A DNA stretch of 64,000 nucleotides from Pseudidiomarina aquimaris (lineage in GTDB: Bacteria > Pseudomonadota > Gammaproteobacteria > Enterobacterales > Alteromonadaceae): contig NZ_PIPT01000001.1 of assembly GCF_003987395.1 (NCBI RefSeq), positions 62,001 to 126,000 on the forward strand, written 5' to 3'. Shown here piece after piece: positions 61,315 through 64,000 of this stretch. Below the pieces are notes generated by a model. The model was given only the letters and a program-made list of their open reading frames with translations, was not told the origin of the DNA and did no database searches. The translations under genes were made by a program, and so were the position numbers. Within the stretch, counting starts at the first letter, position 1, and the number at the start of each line of letters is the position of its first letter.

Positions 61315-62685
61315 ATGAAATTCCCTAAAATTTACTTGTTCATTTTTGTGATGCTGAGTCTAATCGGCCCGCAAACGCCAGCTTTTTCAGCTACTGCGCA
61401 GCAAGAGATACCCGCAAAACTAAATGATTTGATGGCCGCATATGAAGATACCTATGGCTTCTCAGGCACCGTCAAAGTTGTTCAAGACGATCATCCGCTA
61501 TTTGAGCGAAGCTATGGCCTCGCAAACCGCAGTTTTGGCATCAAAAATACGCCCACCACGCGCAACTCAATCAATTCCATTTCGAAGACCTTCACGGCAT
61601 TTGCGGTTCTGTTGCTCGTTGAGGAGGGCAAGATTGACTTGCAGGCAAGCATCGGCGGCTATTTGCCATACTTAACCGCTGCTTGGAAAGACCAAGTAAC
61701 TGTGCATCAGCTGCTGACGCATAGTTCTGGACTGCCACGGGAGTCAGGCGTGCAACCGCATGATGAGCTATCGTTGAAGCAACAAGCAACGCAACTGGTA
61801 GATAAGCAAGACCTGTTATTCACCCCCGGTAGTCAGTACGGCTATTCGAATTCTGGTTTGATTCTGCTCGGCGCGTTGCTTGAGCAGGTATCTGGGCAAA
61901 GTTATGGACGTTTCATCACGCAGCGAGTGCTGGTGCCCATGGGCTTGCAGAACACGGGGTACTATGACGGTCGCAACGTGGTTAACAACCAAGCCACGCC
62001 ATACCGCATGAGTAGCAGCGGTCTTCAGTTTGCGCAACGTAGTAAGCATTACGGTGGCAATGCGGGCGGTGGTTTGTATTCCACAGCAAGCGACTTATAT
62101 CAGTACGTGCGAGCGATTGAGTCGCACGAGCTGCTGAGTGAGGAAACCACGGCCTTGTTGTTTACGCCGCACATCAAAAGCGGTGAGACCGACGCCGAAG
62201 GGTATGCCTGGAGCATTAAGCAGTTTGGTGACGAAACCTTGTACTTCGCTGCAGGGAGTGGTTATGGCACCAAAAGCGTCATGGTCCGTGCGCCACAGAG
62301 TAAAGATTTCATTGCGATTACCTCTAACTGGGGCAATACGCCGATCTTAAATATGTTGGCCGATATTTACCTGACTTTAAAAGGGCAAGAAGTTGCGCCG
62401 CCCGACGCCAATCGGCTTGCCAAACCTGTAATGTTTGCAGGTCAGTTAGGAACGTATCGTTTCGACGCCGAACAAACCCAAATACATCTCGGTATGGATA
62501 CTGCCACCATTAAGCTTCATGCGCACGAGAACAAGCTATTTATGAACGATGAATTGATGGCAAACAAAGGCGAGGGCGTGATTGGTCTTACCTACACGGA
62601 CGAATTAACGATTCATTTTGACGGCGCCAGAATGGTGATTCGCATCAATGGCAATGAATTAGTTGGGGAGCGCGTAACTGACTAG
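61315..62685 (+). CDS. class C beta-lactamase-like serine hydrolase
   Basis: 456 aa, Sec signal to FSA. SxxK is S-I-S-K in NSISKTFTAF and YxN is Y-S-N in YGYSNSGLIL; AGSGYGTKSVM stands where the KTG-like motif should be. A C-terminal lipocalin-like extension (after PPDANRLAK) follows. More likely a D-Ala-D-Ala peptidase or esterase than an antibiotic-resistance enzyme. Confidence 0.87.
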   Translation: MKFPKIYLFIFVMLSLIGPQTPAFSATAQQEIPAKLNDLMAAYEDTYGFSGTVKVVQDDHPLFERSYGLANRSFGIKNTPTTRNSINSISKTFTAFAVLLLVEEGKIDLQASIGGYLPYLTAAWKDQVTVHQLLTHSSGLPRESGVQPHDELSLKQQATQLVDKQDLLFTPGSQYGYSNSGLILLGALLEQVSGQSYGRFITQRVLVPMGLQNTGYYDGRNVVNNQATPYRMSSSGLQFAQRSKHYGGNAGGGLYSTASDLYQYVRAIESHELLSEETTALLFTPHIKSGETDAEGYAWSIKQFGDETLYFAAGSGYGTKSVMVRAPQSKDFIAITSNWGNTPILNMLADIYLTLKGQEVAPPDANRLAKPVMFAGQLGTYRFDAEQTQIHLGMDTATIKLHAHENKLFMNDELMANKGEGVIGLTYTDELTIHFDGARMVIRINGNELVGERVTD

Positions 62686-62689
62686 ACAA

Positions 62690-62742
62690 TCCTTGTTGTT
62701 TCGCTAGTATGGTTGGCGGATATAACAACAAAAAAACAAGGA
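62690..62742 (+). promoter_or_regulatory. possible ribosome-site-pairing stem before DUF4177 gene
   Basis: TCCTTGT (62690-62696) can pair with ACAAGGA (62736-62742), which holds the AAGGA ribosome site 7 bp before ATG 62750. The loop is long (39 nt), so the stem is weaker evidence than the upstream hairpin. Confidence 0.4.
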
Positions 62743-62749
62743 ATGCACG

Positions 62750-62965
62750 ATGTCTAAATTCACTGAATATAAGATGATTCACGTGGCCGAAGGTGGCTGC
62801 GGCACGCTATTGCTAGGCTCAAGTGGCTTGCCGCTGAAGAAAATCGAAGCGACGCTGAACCGCGAGGCTGCCGATGGCTGGCAGGTCGTGTTTCAGGTGT
62901 TGGAGCAGAAGCGCTTTTGGCTATTTTGGACGCGTGAAGCGGCCATTATTACTCTTGGTCGCTAA
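62750..62965 (+). CDS. DUF4177 family protein
   Basis: 71 aa: EYKMIHVAEGG ... IEATLNREAADGWQVVFQV ... FWTREAAIITLGR, the DUF4177 pattern of a small alpha/beta fold. Function unknown. Only 6 bp before yidD. Confidence 0.82.
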   Translation: MSKFTEYKMIHVAEGGCGTLLLGSSGLPLKKIEATLNREAADGWQVVFQVLEQKRFWLFWTREAAIITLGR

Positions 62966-62971
62966 GTTACG

Positions 62972-63229
62972 ATGCTAAAGACCTCTGTGCTTGGCGCGAT
63001 CCGCTGGTATCAGCGGCGAGGTGGCTCGCGTCGCTTCTTTAACTTGGATTGTAATTTTGAGCCTTCTTGCTCGGAATATACAGCACAAGCGATCGAACGC
63101 CACGGCCTTGGCCAAGGTCTCAAGTTGGGCTTGCAGCGCATTCGGCGCTGCAATGATCCTGATTGCGTTGCAAAACACCTCGACCCTGTACCTACCTTAC
63201 CCACGAGTCTAAAGTCCCATGAATCTTGA
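62972..63229 (+). CDS. yidD: YidD, membrane protein insertion efficiency factor
   Basis: 85 aa. RFFNLDCNFEPSCSEYTAQAIERHG ... LQRIRRCNDPDC is the YidD signature (quoted core: FEPSCSEYTAQAIERHG). YidD usually sits in the rpmH-rnpA-yidD-yidC cluster; here it is away from it, so this may be a second copy. Overlaps the next gene by 11 bp. Confidence 0.88.
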   Translation: MLKTSVLGAIRWYQRRGGSRRFFNLDCNFEPSCSEYTAQAIERHGLGQGLKLGLQRIRRCNDPDCVAKHLDPVPTLPTSLKSHES

Positions 63230-63605
63230 GCAACTCCAAGAAGAAGAGGAGCAGTTGCGACAGCAGGTCCGTGAACTGGGCCCTGAGCAACGCAAACTGT
63301 TTTATAAACTGCAAGAAAAGCAAATCAAAGATCCGGACACTTATGCTGTTTTGAATTACTTTTTTGTGGCCGGCTTACATCACTTTTATCTGCGCAAATA
63401 CCTTTGGGGAAGCATCGATTTAACCCTGATGATCATCGGTATTTTGACCTTTCCGCTGGGCGGTTTTGTACTTTTAATTCTGTTGGTGCTGCTTGAACTC
63501 CCGCAATTATTCATGTCGCAACGTATTGTGCAGCGCTACAACAACCAAGTGATGCGTGACTGTCTGGCACAGGCACGAAACCAAACGCGGGTTGTGACAC
63601 ATTGA
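63219..63605 (+). CDS. TM2-domain membrane protein
   Basis: 128 aa. An N-terminal coiled coil (LEQLQEEEEQLRQQVRELG) is followed by a TM2 pair, YFFVAGLHHFYLRKYLWGSIDLTLMIIGI and VLLILLVLLELPQLF (partly quoted). Role unknown. Overlaps yidD. Confidence 0.8.
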   Translation: MNLEQLQEEEEQLRQQVRELGPEQRKLFYKLQEKQIKDPDTYAVLNYFFVAGLHHFYLRKYLWGSIDLTLMIIGILTFPLGGFVLLILLVLLELPQLFMSQRIVQRYNNQVMRDCLAQARNQTRVVTH

Positions 63606-63614
63606 TCTTTACAA

Positions 63615-63679
63615 AACCTTGAGCTTGTAAAAGCTCGGAAAAGCGCCTTCAAGGTTAGAATTGGCTCGCTATAGTGAAA
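63615..63679 (+). promoter_or_regulatory. hairpin plus GCTATAGTGAAA box before the second BON gene
   Basis: AACCTTGA (63615-63622) / TCAAGGTT (63649-63656) encloses GAGCTT-GTAA-AAGCTC (63621-63636); the two stems compete by two bases. GCTATAGTGAAA follows at 63668-63679, identical to the box at 17389-17400. Confidence 0.5.
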
Positions 63680-63721
63680 GCGTAAGTTAATTTTAACTCG
63701 TCACCAACTGGAGGTGTTCTC

Positions 63722-64000
63722 ATGAAAAACTTACGTTTAGCTACTGTGATTTCGTCTGTTTTCGCTCTGACTTTTGGTCCAGCTGTATTGGCTATGAACT
63801 TGGACGCGATTCAGGATCAGCAAAATAAAGCCGAGCAAGCTGCAGAAGCAACGGGTGAGTACGTGAGTGATGCGGCGCTGACCACTAAGGTTAAAGCGAC
63901 CATTTTGGCTAGCGACGCCTTGAATGTGCTCGAAATTAACGTTGAAACCAATGATGGTGTGGTGCAGCTGAGTGGTTTTGTTGAGCAAGAAGAAGACATC
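63722..64000 (+). CDS. BON-domain periplasmic protein (5' part)
   Basis: 93 residues seen before the window ends; open frame. Sec signal to VLA, linker, then BON start: SDAALTTKVKATILASDALNVLEINVETNDGVVQLSGFVEQ (partly quoted). Paralogue of the protein at 17439. GGAGGTG lies 7 bp before the ATG. Confidence 0.87.
   Translation, partial: MKNLRLATVISSVFALTFGPAVLAMNLDAIQDQQNKAEQAAEATGEYVSDAALTTKVKATILASDALNVLEINVETNDGVVQLSGFVEQEEDI

Noticed and set aside
61315-62685. Antibiotic-resistance beta-lactamase
   Set aside because: SxxK and YxN are shared with many peptidases and esterases; the long C-terminal extension and the lack of a clear KTG point away from AmpC.
1-64000. CRISPR arrays, prophage, tRNA or rRNA genes
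   Set aside because: No regularly spaced repeats, structural phage genes or tRNA-like cloverleaves were noticed on reading; a tRNA scan was not possible.

Overview
The window looks like a chromosomal segment of a marine or saline gammaproteobacterium, most likely an alteromonad of the Idiomarinaceae type (Idiomarina, Pseudidiomarina or Aliidiomarina). This rests on protein character only: an AcnD/PrpF methylcitrate pathway, an E. coli-like cellulose locus, an NhaR-like LysR regulator beside a DAB bicarbonate pump, and generally dense, overlapping gene order. No rRNA, tRNA, CRISPR array or prophage module was seen.

Layout. 1-8.9 kb is ordinary chromosome: the 3' part of prpF, a YchJ-like protein, a ParDE toxin-antitoxin pair with a 26-bp palindromic operator, membrane proteins, a fatty acyl-CoA synthetase, TspO and SelO. 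At 8-13.6 kb an NhaR-like LysR gene diverges from dabB-dabA (energy-coupled inorganic carbon uptake), followed by a divergent Sua5/YciO-like gene. At 13.6-17.8 kb are two peptidases, a RelBE-type pair, a secreted mosaic protein and a BON protein.

17.9-30.7 kb is a complete cellulose locus: bcsG, a previously uncalled 49-aa bcsF and bcsE on one strand, diverging from bcsR-like, bcsQ, bcsA, bcsB, bcsZ and bcsC. It predicts c-di-GMP-dependent, phosphoethanolamine-modified cellulose. A four-gene c-di-GMP and histidine-kinase block (33.5-39.5 kb) lies close by and may feed it. Between them sits an IS110/IS1111-type element (31246-32640). Its 3' noncoding tail contains four short segments matching the left target, right target, left IS end and right IS end in the sense/antisense arrangement expected of a bridge RNA (seekRNA). 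Removing the element restores a perfect 8-bp hairpin target.

39.5-54 kb is the accessory part. It holds rhlE, an esterase, an AT-rich two-gene unit bounded by integron attC-like sites, a six-gene operon of exported proteins with FlgT/CsgG-like domains, a BrxR/CapW-like WYL regulator coupled to a DUF429-HEPN fusion protein (candidate defence unit), a decayed HigBA pair and a porin.

54.2-59.2 kb is an FMO / BASS transporter / epimerase / SDR operon divergent from an AraC-type regulator, in the style of mymA-virS. 59.3-64 kb has small membrane and secreted proteins, a class C beta-lactamase-like hydrolase whose ribosome site is buried in a long hairpin, yidD, and the start of a second BON protein that shares an identical 12-bp upstream box with the first.
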